Source: Bog-756 sp963710495 (lineage in GTDB: Bacteria > Actinomycetota > Acidimicrobiia > Acidimicrobiales > RAAP-2). Taken from it: DNA of 64,000 nucleotides. Made by a program: the position numbers and the translations under genes. Location: contig CAVQAI010000011.1 of NCBI GenBank assembly GCA_963710495.1, forward strand, positions 682,001 to 746,000, in the 5' to 3' direction. Under the pieces are notes generated by a model that worked only from the letters and a program-made list of their open reading frames with translations, did no database searches and was not told where the DNA came from. This document shows positions 42,325-52,128 of this stretch, piece by piece. Numbering within the stretch: the first letter of the stretch is position 1; every line of letters starts with the position of its first letter.

Positions 42325-43215
42325 ATGAAGGTCCGGATCGGCGTGGGGATGGGTGCCGCCTCGGGGGCCGACGCGGCCGGCTTTGCCGGCATGGTGGGCG
42401 ACCTCGACGAGCTCGGGTTCGACTCGATCTGGATGCCGGAGGTGTTGACCGCTCCCACGCTCGACCCGCTGGCCGCGCTGGCCTTCGCCGCCGCCGCCAA
42501 CCCCAACGTGAAACTCGGCACCACCATGCTCCTCCCGGGTCGCAACGTCGTCAGGCTGGCCAAGCAGCTGGCCACCATCGATGCGTTGTCCTCGGGCCGG
42601 TTGCTGGTCACCTTCGTGCCTGGGTTGCCCCGCCGTCACGAGCGGGAGGCGGTCGGGGTGCCCGGAGCGGACAAGGGCGACCTGATGGAGGAGATGATCC
42701 CGCTCCTGCGACGCTTGTGGGCGGGGGAGCAGGTGACCCACGACGGTGCCAGTGGGCGTTTCGAGGACGTGGTCCTGGCCCCACTGCCGGTACAGCAACC
42801 CCTCGAGGTGTGGACCGGGGGCATGGTGCAAAAGGCCCTGACCCGGTGTGGCCGGCTGGCCGACGGGTGGCTCCCTTCGGCCTGCACACCGGCGGAGGTG
42901 GCCCGGGGGCGCGAGGTCGTCGACGAGGCGGCCTCGGGGGCCGGGCGCTCGATCAGCCCCGAGCATTTCGGTGTGTCGGTCGCCTATGCCGCTCGCCCGC
43001 TCGACGCCGGCATGACCCGGGCGCTGTCCACCCTTCGCCGCGGTGTCGACCCGAGCGAGGTGGTGCCCGTGGGGATCGGAGGGCTCCGCGCCATGATCGA
43101 GTCCTTCCTCGAGGCGGGGTTCTCCAAGTTCGTGGTGCGGCCGCTCGAGACGCCGACCGACTGGCGCGCCGAGCTCGAGTCCTTGGCCGCGGGCGTCCTC
43201 GACCTTCAGACGTGA
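42325..43215 (+). CDS. LLM class (luciferase-like, probably F420-dependent) oxidoreductase
   Basis: This TIM-barrel flavin oxidoreductase of 296 aa has DELGFDSIWMPEVLTAPTLDP, LGTTMLLPGRNVVRLAKQLA, and the short C-terminal SFLEAGFSKFVVRPLE, all as in the F420-dependent branch. The substrate is unknown. The ATG at 42325 gives a normal length. Its stop overlaps the next start (GTGA), so the two are likely coupled. Confidence 0.9.
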   Translation: MKVRIGVGMGAASGADAAGFAGMVGDLDELGFDSIWMPEVLTAPTLDPLAALAFAAAANPNVKLGTTMLLPGRNVVRLAKQLATIDALSSGRLLVTFVPGLPRRHEREAVGVPGADKGDLMEEMIPLLRRLWAGEQVTHDGASGRFEDVVLAPLPVQQPLEVWTGGMVQKALTRCGRLADGWLPSACTPAEVARGREVVDEAASGAGRSISPEHFGVSVAYAARPLDAGMTRALSTLRRGVDPSEVVPVGIGGLRAMIESFLEAGFSKFVVRPLETPTDWRAELESLAAGVLDLQT

Positions 43216-43697
43216 CGCGGGCCCGACCCGTCGAGCTGGAGTTCACCGCCCATGACGACCCCGGGCTCCTGGCCCGGATGGGCGAGATCGCCACCCACCG
43301 CACCGGCTGGATCAATGTGGCCCCGATCATCGACGAGGAGCACACCCCGCCCGAGCCCGGCCCTTTCGCCTTCCTGGGTGGTTCGACCCACAAGGTGCCG
43401 ACCGCCACCTGGATGCCCGGGCGTCGGGCCGGCAACGGGACGGTGAAGCCGACCACCGTCGGCTTGCAGCATGCGGTCGGGCCCCGGCTGGCCTGGAAGC
43501 TCCGCGACATCGGCATGCCCGTGCCCGAGGGTTGGCGGGTGACCCAGGACCATCCCAGACGGGGATTGGTGCTCCTGGTGCCGGCCGACGCCGACGATCG
43601 GGCGGTGATGGACTGGCTGCTCAATGCGGCCACCTTTGCCTGCGCCGTCCCGACCACCGGCCGATGGATCGCCTCGATCCATTCCGGGCTGCCCTAG
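43212..43697 (+). CDS. Conserved-looking hypothetical protein
   Basis: This 161-aa protein begins VTRARPVELEFTAHDDPGLL. It is rich in beta/loop segments (FAFLGGSTHKVPTATWMPG) and ends with DWLLNAATFACAVPTTGRW. The repeated polar pattern suggests a globular cytoplasmic protein. No family was recognised. It overlaps the LLM oxidoreductase by 4 nt and probably functions with it. Its stop overlaps that of the convergent MFS gene by two bases. Confidence 0.7.
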   Translation: MTRARPVELEFTAHDDPGLLARMGEIATHRTGWINVAPIIDEEHTPPEPGPFAFLGGSTHKVPTATWMPGRRAGNGTVKPTTVGLQHAVGPRLAWKLRDIGMPVPEGWRVTQDHPRRGLVLLVPADADDRAVMDWLLNAATFACAVPTTGRWIASIHSGLP

Positions 43698-44953
43698 GTG
43701 CGGAGCGGTTCGCCCACCGTCTCGGCCAAGGTGGGTGCGACGGCGGCGGCCGGGGTGGGCGCGCCCTCCGGCTTCCCGTGGTCGACGCGGCCCGGTACGG
43801 GTCGCCAGATGAGGCCGGCGGCGCCGACGGCCAGGCCGACGGTGACGGCCACGGTCACGAAGGGCAACCAGGCGGCCACGGCGAAGGCCGCCCCGGCGGC
43901 GGCGGCGGACACCGCCGTGCAGGCCGTCTGGCTGGTGGCGAACAATCCCTGAAGGTGACCGACCTCGGTCGGTGCGGAGTCCTGGGTGAGAAGCGACTGG
44001 ACCGCGGGCATGGCCGCGGCGAAGCCCATCGCCTCGGTCGCGCCGAGCACCACCAGGAGGGGAACGCTGTGGATGAAGGGGTAGGCGGCGCAGAATGCCG
44101 CCGACAGGGCGAGGCCGCCGAGCACGAGGGCCCGTCGGTCGACATGGTCGGCCAGCCAGCCACTCGGGCGGGCGGCCAGCACGAACGGCACGCAGAACAA
44201 CGTCCACGAGATGCCGATGGCCAGGCCGGAGGCCCCTCGGGCCAACAACAGCAGCGTCCAGCAGACGTCGTAGACGCCGCTGATGAGCCCGATCACGCCG
44301 GCACAGAGGAGCGCCCCGGACCGGGCCCGTCCCTCCCGCCGGCGCCGACCGGCGTCCCCGGGCGGCTCGAGCCTCGGGGGCGGGGCACCGGGGGCCGGGG
44401 CGTCGAGGCGGAGGGCGGGGACGCATGCGCCGAGCGACAGCAGCCCGGAGGCGAGGAACATCACCCGGATGTGCTGGACACCGAGGATGCTCCCGACCAG
44501 AGGACCGATGGCCATACCGGTCAGCTCGCCGGCGTAGACGGCGGCGAAGGCACGGCCCCGCCGGACGAGGGGCACCGAGCTGGAGATGAGAGCCAGGCCG
44601 GCCACCGTGGCCGCCCCGGCCCCGGCTCCCTGGAAGGCGCGGAGGGCGATGGCCGCCGTGGCGTCGATGGGCAACAGGAAGCACAGGCTCGCCCCGCTGT
44701 AGGTGATCAGGCCGCCGAGCAGTACGGCCCGGGCCCCGATCCGGTCGGCGAGCCGACCCAGCGGGTACTGGCTGAGCACCCCGGCGACGTAGAAGGAGGC
44801 CATCACGGTGCCGGCCAGGGCGTCGGAGCCGCCCAGGTGACGGATGTACAGGGGCAGCATGGGCACGATGGCGGTGGCGCCCATCCATTGCAGGACGACC
44901 ACCAAGGTGAGGGTCCGGACCAGTCGGGTCGAGCCGTCCGGCGCCGACGTCAC
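43694..44953 (-). CDS. MFS transporter
   Basis: This is a 419-aa major facilitator superfamily exporter with 12 predicted helices. The loop 2-3 motif A is present as YPLGRLADRIGARAVLLGG and its repeat as GWLADHVDRRALVLGGL. A central basic loop (about 195-220) separates the halves. The substrate is unknown; drug-efflux relatives are the closest in pattern. The GTG at 44953 overlaps the upstream small gene's stop (GTGA), which implies co-transcription. Confidence 0.88.
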   Translation of the reverse strand: MTSAPDGSTRLVRTLTLVVVLQWMGATAIVPMLPLYIRHLGGSDALAGTVMASFYVAGVLSQYPLGRLADRIGARAVLLGGLITYSGASLCFLLPIDATAAIALRAFQGAGAGAATVAGLALISSSVPLVRRGRAFAAVYAGELTGMAIGPLVGSILGVQHIRVMFLASGLLSLGACVPALRLDAPAPGAPPPRLEPPGDAGRRRREGRARSGALLCAGVIGLISGVYDVCWTLLLLARGASGLAIGISWTLFCVPFVLAARPSGWLADHVDRRALVLGGLALSAAFCAAYPFIHSVPLLVVLGATEAMGFAAAMPAVQSLLTQDSAPTEVGHLQGLFATSQTACTAVSAAAAGAAFAVAAWLPFVTVAVTVGLAVGAAGLIWRPVPGRVDHGKPEGAPTPAAAVAPTLAETVGEPLRT

Positions 44954-45210
44954 CGGCGGGCCCCCCGGTTCGGGCCGGGTTCGGGATCCGTCCCCCGGTT
45001 GCCGAGATGCCAGCCGCCGCACCACGTGCACGGGTAGGGGTGGAGATCGGCGCCGGACTCCAGCCGGAGCCGCAGGGCGGAGCGGTTGGCCTCGTCGGCC
45101 GTCGGGAAGCGGGTCTTCTCCTGCCCGTCGGCGCGCCAGTGCTCCCGACCGAGGTCGCCCCCGGGTGCCGACGGCCCCGGGGAGGGCCTCCGCCGTCGCG
45201 CTCGGGCCAT
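44950..45210 (-). CDS. Small CxxC protein, hypothetical
   Basis: This 86-aa protein has a basic N-terminus (MARARRRRP), then TRFPTADEANRSALRLRLES, and a single CTWCGGWHLGNR motif near the C-terminus. The CxxC plus His could form a zinc or redox site. Similar short proteins are familiar from actinobacteria, but I cannot name a family. It lies between a crotonase gene and the MFS gene and overlaps the latter by 4 nt. Confidence 0.7.
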   Translation of the reverse strand: MARARRRRPSPGPSAPGGDLGREHWRADGQEKTRFPTADEANRSALRLRLESGADLHPYPCTWCGGWHLGNRGTDPEPGPNRGARR

Positions 45211-45219
45211 CCGGCGCGA

Positions 45220-46020
45220 CTACTCGACGTAGACCGGGGGGCGCCTGTCCTTGAAGGCCGCGCTGGCCTCGGTGAGGTTGCCCGTGTGTCCGGCCAGCAG
45301 TTGGGTGCGGTTCTCCAAGTCGACGGCGGCCGCCAGGCTGCCGACCTCCAGTGAGGCCCAGATGGTGTCCTTGGTCAGGGCCAGGCCGAAGGGGCTGAAC
45401 CCGCACATGCCCTCGGCCATGGTCACCGCCTCGGCCACCACCTCGTCATCGGCCACCACCCGGGAGACGAGGCCGATGCGCGAGGCCTCCTCGGCATCGA
45501 CCCGCTTGCCGGTGAGGAGGATCTCGGCCGAGTGGGTGGTGCCCACCGCCCGGGGCAGCAGCCAGCTCACCCCGAGCTCGGTACCGGTCAGGCCGTTGCT
45601 GATTCCCGCCCCGCAGAAGACGGCGGAGCGGCCGGCCAACCGGATGTCGGCGCCGAGCGTCAGGCACATGCCTCCGCCGTAGGCCGGTCCCTTGATAGCG
45701 GCGATGATCGGTTGGGGGAGGGCCCGCATGGCCGGGACCACCCCGCCCATGAACTCCATGGCCCGCATGCCCAGCCGGTGGCGGCCGAGGCCCTCGGTAC
45801 CGGGCGGCTGCCCGGCCTGCTCCAGCTCGAGCCCCGAGCAGAAGGCGCGGCCGGCCCCGGTCAGCACCACCACCCGGCAGCTGTTGTCGGCTCCGACCTC
45901 GTCCAGGGCGGCGTACAGGTCGGACACCAGGGCGAAGGACATCGAGTTGAGACGGGCCGGGTTGTCGAGGGTGATCACACGGACGTGGGGGCGCACCGAT
46001 CGGACGGAGACGAGGGCCAT
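45220..46020 (-). CDS. Enoyl-CoA hydratase/isomerase (crotonase) family protein
   Basis: This 266-aa crotonase-fold protein has ITLDNPARLNSMSFALVSDL, the oxyanion segment LTGAGRAFCSGLELEQAG and IKGPAYGGGMCLTLGADIR. The two glutamates of classic hydratases are not at their usual places (GGGMCLT; AGISNGLTGTELG). It fits the EchA-like group whose activity is often unassigned. It is the first gene of a three-gene minus-strand run with the small CxxC protein and the MFS transporter. The start is ATG 46020. Confidence 0.9.
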   Translation of the reverse strand: MALVSVRSVRPHVRVITLDNPARLNSMSFALVSDLYAALDEVGADNSCRVVVLTGAGRAFCSGLELEQAGQPPGTEGLGRHRLGMRAMEFMGGVVPAMRALPQPIIAAIKGPAYGGGMCLTLGADIRLAGRSAVFCGAGISNGLTGTELGVSWLLPRAVGTTHSAEILLTGKRVDAEEASRIGLVSRVVADDEVVAEAVTMAEGMCGFSPFGLALTKDTIWASLEVGSLAAAVDLENRTQLLAGHTGNLTEASAAFKDRRPPVYVE

Positions 46021-46077
46021 GGCCCTAGCCTCACCGACCCGAGCGGTCTGCCGCCACTCGGGTCCGGTTGGGCCAAC

Positions 46078-46708
46078 ATGACCCTGTGCCGATGGAACCG
46101 TTCAGCGCCTTCGAGCCCTACGGTGGCGGCCGGCGCCCCGAGCGGGTTGGGCGGCCAGTTGTTGGTGGCCACGCCCCGCCTGGCCGACCCCAACTTCTCC
46201 CGTCGGGTGGTGCTGGTCCTCGACCACGGCGACCACGGCGCATTGGGCGTGGTCATCGACCGACCGAGCGGGGTGGCCGTCGGCGAGCTCCTCCCGCAGT
46301 GGCATGCGGTGGCCACCCCACCGGCCGAGCTGTTCGTCGGAGGCCCGGTGGCCCGGAACGCACTGGTGGGGGTGGTCCGCTTGACCTCGGGCGCCGTCGC
46401 CTCGGACGCCGCCCGGGTGGCGCCTGCTGGTCGATGCCGAGCGACCGGTCGGGACGGTGGACCTGACCGTCGACCCCGCCCTGTTCACCGGCTCGATCGT
46501 CGGGGCCCGCCTGTTCTCCGGCTATGCCGGGTGGGACTCGGGCCAGCTGGAGGCGGAGATCGAGGAGGGATCGTGGTACGTGGTGCCCGCCCGGGCCCCC
46601 GATCCGGTGTCGGCCGATCCCGAGGGGCTGTGGCGCCGGGTGCTCCGTCGCCAGGGCGGGGCCCTCGCCGTGGTGTCCGGCTATCCCCCCGACCCGGCCA
46701 TGAATTGA
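46078..46708 (+). pseudogene. YqgE/AlgH (UPF0301) family protein, frameshifted
   Basis: GLGGQLLVATPRLADPNF, RRVVLVLDHGDHGALGVVI and ELFVGGPVARNALV match the YqgE/AlgH family (usual length about 190). The frame changes near 46425-46430. The tail, from VDLTVDPALF through LFSGYAGWDSGQLEAEI to the stop, is in another frame. It lies at the left edge of the indel-rich interval, so a sequencing error is the likely cause. The function of the family is not well defined. ATG 46078 and ATG 46092 (different frame) are both possible starts. Confidence 0.75.
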
Positions 46709-46757
46709 AGCCGGCAGGGTTACCATCGTCGGGTGGAACACGCCCGCCCGCCCGACC

Positions 46758-47354
46758 GTGCGCCCGGCGACGGCGGCCGATGTTCCCGGGCTGGCCGACA
46801 TGCTGGTGCGCGCCTTCGCCGACGACCCGGTGGCCAAATTCATGTTCGCCGGGGAGCGGCGGCTCCGGCGGGGCCTGCATTCCTTCTTCACCTCCCAGCT
46901 CCGCCGCCAGTACCTGCCCTACCGGCAGGTGTACACCACCGACCAGTTGGACGGGGCGGCGATCTGGGGGCCACCCGAGCGCCGGCGCCAGGGACTGCGC
47001 GAGCTGGTCCAACTCCTACCGACCGCACCGTTCCTGGCACCCGCGGCTCATCCGGGCCCTGCGGCTGCTCTTCGAGGTGGACGCCCTGCACCCCAAGGAG
47101 CCGCACTGGTACCTGGCCACCATCGGGACCGAGCCGGAGCGCCAGGGACACGGGAGTCGGCTCGGCGCTGCTGCAGTCGGTGCTCACCCGAGTGGACGAG
47201 GACGGGCGCCCCGGCCTACCTCGAGTCGTCCAAGGAGCGGAACGTCCCGTTCTACGCCCGGTTCGGGTTCGAGGTCATCGACGAGCACCGCTCCGCGGCG
47301 GGGGGCCCGCCCATCTGGCGGATGTGGCGCGAGCCACGACCACCGGAGGGCTGA
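46758..47354 (+). pseudogene. GNAT family acetyltransferase, multiply frameshifted
   Basis: Pieces in three frames assemble a GNAT N-acetyltransferase of about 200 aa: VRPATAADVPGLADMLVRAF, HWYLATIGTEPERQGHGSRL with the acetyl-CoA loop, and RNVPFYARFGFEVIDEHRS with WRMWREP at the end. At least three frame changes (about 47035, 47160 and 47210) separate them. The N-terminal frame is intact for about 90 codons. The substrate is unknown. Errors in the sequence are more likely than decay because all motifs survive. Confidence 0.75.
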
Positions 47355-47390
47355 GGGGCGGCCACCGCCGACCTTCGCCTCGGGGGTCGG

Positions 47391-48311
47391 TCAGTCGTCG
47401 ACGTAGACGCCGTCGGGCCGGTCCTCGGGCAGGGCCACCACGGTGGTCGAGCAGCTCGTGCAGGGCACGGGTCGGCGCCGAGGGGAGCCCGCGGCTGCGT
47501 TGGGCCACGCCGACCCGGCGGCGGGGCAGGCCCTCGATGGCCACCGGGTGGAACTGGGCCCGCAGGAAGGAGGGAATGGCGGTGGCCGGGAGGATGGCCG
47601 GCCCGTACCCCTCGAAGGTGAGCGAGGCGATGAGGCGCAGCCCGTCGATCTCGGCCGCCGGAAGCAGGGTGATCCCGAGCGGCCGGGTGACGGCGTCGAG
47701 CTCGTCGCGGAAGGCCGTCCCCGGCAGGGGGAGGAGGAGCTCCATGTCGGCCAGGTCCTCCAGCGCCAGCGGGGCGCTCGGGGTCGGCCATGGCGTGACC
47801 GTCCGGGGCACGACCAGCATGAGGTCCTCCTCGAAGAGGAGGCCGGGCCACCAGGTCACGGCCGGAGAGCGGGAGGTGGAGCACGGCCAGGTCCAGCTGG
47901 CCGCTGGCCAGCTGGGGCTCGAGCCCGGTGGTGTTGCCCTCCACCACCACCAGCCGGAGCTTGGGGTGGCGCTTGCGGGCCACGTCCATCAGCCGGGGGA
48001 CCAGCCACCGGGCGGTCGTCCCGATCATCCCGACCCGAACGGTGCCGGTCACCTCGTCCTTGCAGGCGGCGACGTCGGACACCAGGGCGTCGAGCTCGGA
48101 GAGGATCCGCCGGGCCCGGGCCACCACCACCATGCCCTCCTCGGTCAGCCGGCCGTCGGCCCGGTCGACGAGCGGGCGTCCCGAGCTCCCGCTCGAGGCG
48201 GGCCACGTGGGCCGAGATGTTGGACTGCACCGTGTTGAGGTGCTCGGCCGCGGCGGAGAAGGTGCCGTGATCGCTGATGGCGGTCAGCGCCTGCAGATGC
48301 CGGAGCTCCAT
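47391..48311 (-). pseudogene. LysR family transcriptional regulator, frameshifted
   Basis: This is a LysR-type regulator of about 305 aa. MELRHLQALTAISDHGTFS and AAAEHLNTVQSNISAHVARLE form the winged-helix DNA-binding domain. The effector domain continues through TGTVRVGMIGTTARWLVPRL and PLALEDLADMELLLPLPGT. The C-terminal end is PEDRPDGVYVDD. Frame changes occur near 48180 (one extra C in GACGCCC), 47857 and 47445. It is divergent from the HAD-PlsC gene across an AT-rich 241-bp region and may autoregulate there. The effector is unknown. Confidence 0.8.
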
Positions 48312-48346
48312 CGCTAAGATGATAGCAGATATCGAATATAAGCTGC

Positions 48347-48374
48347 TTGACTGATTGCTCGCGAGTGTTATACG
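48347..48374 (+). promoter_or_regulatory. Probable sigma-70-type promoter for plsC-murT-gatD
   Basis: TTGACT (48347-48352) and TATACG (48369-48374) are separated by 16 bp in the only clearly AT-rich part of this region. It points toward the HAD-PlsC gene. The neighbouring ATATCGAATAT dyad (about 48330-48340) could be a site for the divergent LysR regulator. Confidence 0.45.
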
Positions 48375-48552
48375 ATGGACTGCAGACCACAGGATCAAAG
48401 GAATCCCCCTCCTATCCTTGTTGAGTCAGTGCGAAGGGACTGCCCTTCCCCCCTCGGCGGTCCCTTTGCCGCGTCTGGGCCATGGTCGACCAGCCACTTC
48501 GATCCGGGAAGGCCACCGCTCGACCCGGGCCGCCGGCGGTAGCGTGAGGTCT

Positions 48553-49947
48553 GTGACCGCTCCCGTGGCGCCGTCTTCGTCGACCTGGACCGCACGCTGA
48601 TCCGCTCGGCCAGCGGACCGGTCTTCCAGGAGGCCATGGTGGCCGAGGGCGTCCTGCCTCCCGGGCGGCGCCTGCCCGGCGACCGGCTCATGTACGGCTT
48701 CTACAACCGGTTCGGGGAGACGGTGCCCTTCATCGGCCTGGCCCGGGCCGCGGCCCGCGTCATGCGCGGCCGGTCGGTCGAGGCCACCCGCCGGGCCGGC
48801 AAGCGGGCCGTGGAGCCCCTGGTCGACCTGGTCCAGCCGTGGGCCCTCGAGGTCCTGGCCGTCCACCGGCCGAAGGGCCGGGCCCTGGTGCTGGCCACCA
48901 CCTCCCCGGTGGACCTGGTCTCGCCCCTGGCCGAGGCGCTGGGGTTCGACGATGTGGTCGCCACCCGCTACGGCGAGGAGGAGGGCCGCTACACCGGCCG
49001 GTTGGAGGGCCCCTTCGTCTGGGGGGTGGGCAAGCGAAGGCCGCCGCGGGCCGGTGGGCGGAACGCACCGGGATCGACCTGGCCGCCTCCCACGCCTACT
49101 CGGACAGCTTCTTCGACCTGCCCCTCCTGCGGGCCGTCGGCCATCCCCACCCCCTCAACGCCGATCCCCGTCTGGTGGCCGTGGCCCTGGCCCGCCGGTG
49201 GCCGCTCGAGCACTGGGACCGGGCCCCCGGCATCCCCTCACTGGTCGGCTTCGAGCCCTACCACCTGGTGCGCCCGTTCTTCCGGCCCGAGGCCTTCCCC
49301 TACGCCCGCTTCTCGATCGAGGGCGTGGAGCACGTCCCGCGGGACGGGCCGGTGCTCCTGGCCTCCAACCACCGCAGCTACTTCGACGTGGCCGCCATCG
49401 GTCTCGTGGCCGCCCGGCTGGGCCGGCCGGTGCGGTTCATGGCCAAGCAGGAGGTCTTCGACGCCCCGGTCGTGGGTCGCCTGGCCCGGGCCCTCGGTGG
49501 CATCCCGGTCGAGCGTGAGCAGCGACCGACCGGTCGAGCCCAGCCCGATGCGCCAGGCCGCCGCCGCCCTGCGGGCCGGCGAGGTGGTCATCGTGCTGCC
49601 GCAGGGCACCATCCCCGCGGGGAGGCCTTCTTCGATCCGGTGCTCCACGGCCGCACCGGCACGGCCCGCCTGGCCGCCGAGACGGGTGCCCCGGTGGTGC
49701 CCATCGGCACTGTGGGGGACCGAGCGGGTCTGGCCGCGGTCCTCCCGGGTGCCGGACATGACCGCGCTGGTCCACCCCCCGGAGGTGACGGTGACCGTGG
49801 GATGCCCGGTGGCCCTCGGCCTGGACGACGCGGTGGCGGACACCGCGCTCGATCATGGAGGCCATCAGCGACCTGTTGCCGGCCGAGGCCCGGGTGGCGC
49901 GCATCCCGACCGAGGAGGAGCTGGCCCGGACGCGGCCGCCGGCGTGA
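48553..49947 (+). pseudogene. plsC: Bifunctional HAD-IB hydrolase / 1-acyl-glycerol-3-phosphate acyltransferase, frameshifted
   Basis: The N-terminal HAD-IB phosphatase domain begins VFVDLDRTLIRSASG (DxD) and has LVLATTSPVDLVSPLAEALG and SHAYSDSFFDLPLL. The C-terminal PlsC domain has the HX4D motif in LLASNHRSYFD, GIPVERE, and LPQGTIP in place of FPEGT. This is the layout of mycobacterial Rv2483c (PlsC), which makes phosphatidic acid. Frame changes occur at about 48573, 49035, 49515, 49620, 49722 and 49850. The GTG at 48553 is the likely start; the stop overlaps the murT start (GTGA). Confidence 0.8.
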
Positions 49948-51289
49948 CCGTCACCGCCCGCCCGCCCCGCCGGGCGTTGCCCGGCGCGCGCCGCCGTGGC
50001 GGCGGAGGCGGTCAAGGCGTCCAACTGGCTGTCCCGTGCGCTCGGCCGGGGCCGCGGGACCGTGGCGGGGGGCCGGGTCGGGCTGGCCATCGACCCGGTC
50101 TGCTGGCCACCCTGGCCGAGGGCCGACCGGTGGCCCTGGTCACCGGCACCAACGGCAAGACCACCACGACCCGGATGCTGGTGGCCGCGCTGGCCGGCGG
50201 CCAGGCCCGGCCGATCGCCTCCAACGACACCGGGGCCAACATGCCGGCCGGCCACGTCGCCGCCCTGGTCGGATCACCGCCGACACTGCCGCCGTGCTCG
50301 AGGTCGACGAGGGCTATCTGGGACGGCTCATCGGCCGACACCCGGCCCCGGGTGGTGGTCCTCCTCAATCTGTCGCGGGACCAGCTGGACCGGATCTCCG
50401 AGGTGCGCATGCTGGTCGAGCGGTGGAAGGAGGCGCTCGGCTCGACCGACCCGATGCCCGGCGGCGACGGGCCGACTGGTGGTGGCCAATGCCGACGACC
50501 CGATGGTGGTCGTGGGCCGGCTCGGCTGCGCCGACGGTGGTGTGGGTCGGGGCCGGCCAGGTCTGGCGCAACGACGCGGTCGGCTGTCCCGTCTGCGGGG
50601 GCGGCATCGTCTTCGAAGCTGGGGGGCGGGTGGGCCTGCGACCGTTGCGGGTTCGCCCGGCCGCGGCCCGACGCCTGGGTCGAAGGGTCGGTGTCTGGTG
50701 CTGACGGACGGGTCCCGGCACTCGCTCGACATCGGGCTGCCCGGGCAGTTCAACCGGGCCAACGCGGCCATGGCCGCCGTGGCCGCCGGCTCTGGTCGAC
50801 GGCCATGGCCCGGACCTCCCCGGCTGGACCGGCGCGGTGTCGGGCGCCCTCGACCGCCTGGCCGGGCTCGACGAGGTGGCCGGCCGATTCTCGTCCGCCG
50901 TCCGCCGGGGTCACGAGTGCGCCTCCTGCTGGCCAAGAACCCGGCCGGTTGGACGGCCATCTTCGACCTGCTGGAGGAAGCGCGGCCCGGCCGACGCTGC
51001 CGGTGGTGCTGTCGGTCAACGCCCGCACCGCCGACGGGCTCGACACCAGCTGGCTCTGGGACGTGCCCTTCGAGCGGCTGGCCGGCCGAGCGGTGGTGGC
51101 CACCGGTGACCGCCGCCTCGACCTGGCCGTGCGGCTGCACTATGCCGGTGTGCCCCACACGGTGGTGGCCGATCCCGGTCGCAGCTGTCGACCGGGCCAT
51201 CGACGACGTCCGGGAACCTGCCCCGGTCCGTGCCATCGACTTCCTCGGCAACTACACCGCCTTCGCCGAACTGCCGCGCCCGGCTGTGA
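49944..51289 (+). pseudogene. murT: Lipid II isoglutaminyl synthase subunit MurT, frameshifted
   Basis: This Mur-ligase-like subunit works with GatD to amidate the D-Glu of lipid II. The P-loop is VALVTGTNGKTTTTRMLVAAL, then NDTGANMPAGHVAALVG and VVVLLNLSRDQLDR. A zinc-ribbon insert has CPVCGGGIVF and CDRCGFARPRPDAW. PGQFNRANAAMAAVAA and the C-terminal domain from LLAKNPAGWT to FLGNYTAFAEL follow. About seven or more frame changes interrupt it. It starts at GTG 49944, overlapping the plsC stop, and ends at TGA 51287-51289, overlapping the gatD start. Confidence 0.82.
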
Positions 51290-52091
51290 GCCGGGCCGAC
51301 CGCAACTCGGCGCTGGCCGTCGCCGTCGTCTACCCCGACCTGCTCGGTACCTACGGGGACGGCGGCAACGGCCTGGTGCTGGCCCGCCGGGCGGCGTGGC
51401 GGGGCATCGACGTCGAGCTCATCCAGGCCGAGTCGGGCCGGCCCCTCCCGACGGCCGACATCTACTGCATCGGCGGGGGCGAGGACGGCCCCCAGGTGCG
51501 GGCGGCCGAGTCCCTCCGGAGCGACGCCGGCTTCGGTCGGGCCGTGGCGGAGGGCGCCGTGGTGCTGGGGGTCTGCGCCGGCTTCCAGCTGCTCGGCCGG
51601 AGCTTCCCCGACAGCCACGGCCGGCCCCACGACGGTCTCGGGCTGCTCGACGTGACCACCACGCAAGGGCACCGGCTGCGTGCCGTGGGGGAGCTGTTGG
51701 CCGAGGTCGACACCGGAGCGCCCCGGCTGACCGCCCGACCGACGCCTGCCCCCGCTCACCGGGTTCGAGAACCACGGCGGCCGCACCACGATCGGACCGG
51801 ACGCCCGGCCGCTGGCCCAGGTGGTCCGGGGGGTCGGCAACGGGACCGGCGACCGGACCGAGGGGGCCTGGGCCGACCGGGTGCTCGGCACCTATCTCCA
51901 CGGGCCGGTCCTGGCCCGCAACGCGGCCCTGGCCGACCTCCTGCTCGGGTGGGCCCTGTCCCGGCCGGGCACGCCCCCGGTGGCCCTGGACCCGCTCGAC
52001 GACGGCGAGGAGGAGGCGCTCCGGCGCGAACGCCTGGCCGCGGCCGAGCGGTCGGTCCGCCCTCCTGCACCGGAGGCGGGCCCGGCGCTGA
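51286..52091 (+). pseudogene. gatD: Lipid II isoglutaminyl synthase glutamine amidotransferase subunit GatD, frameshifted
   Basis: This class-I-like (CobB/CobQ-type) glutaminase supplies ammonia to MurT. VVYPDLLGTYGDGGNGLVLA is typical of the N-terminus, the nucleophile Cys is in LGVCAGFQLLG, and the His lies in VLGTYLHGPVLARN. It starts at GTG 51286, translationally coupled to murT. A frame change at about 51745 separates the first 150 codons from GFENHGGRTTIGPDA, and another at about 52060 affects the C-terminus. All catalytic residues are present, so it is probably functional in the organism. Confidence 0.85.
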
Positions 52092-52128
52092 GGCTCCCGC
52101 CGCCCCGGGATCACGGGCCGGGCCGGGT

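Noticed and set aside
48636..52091. Single 1151-codon protein covering HAD, PlsC, MurT and GatD
   Set aside because: The frame is open only because stops are rare at this GC; family motifs jump between three frames, so it is not one protein.
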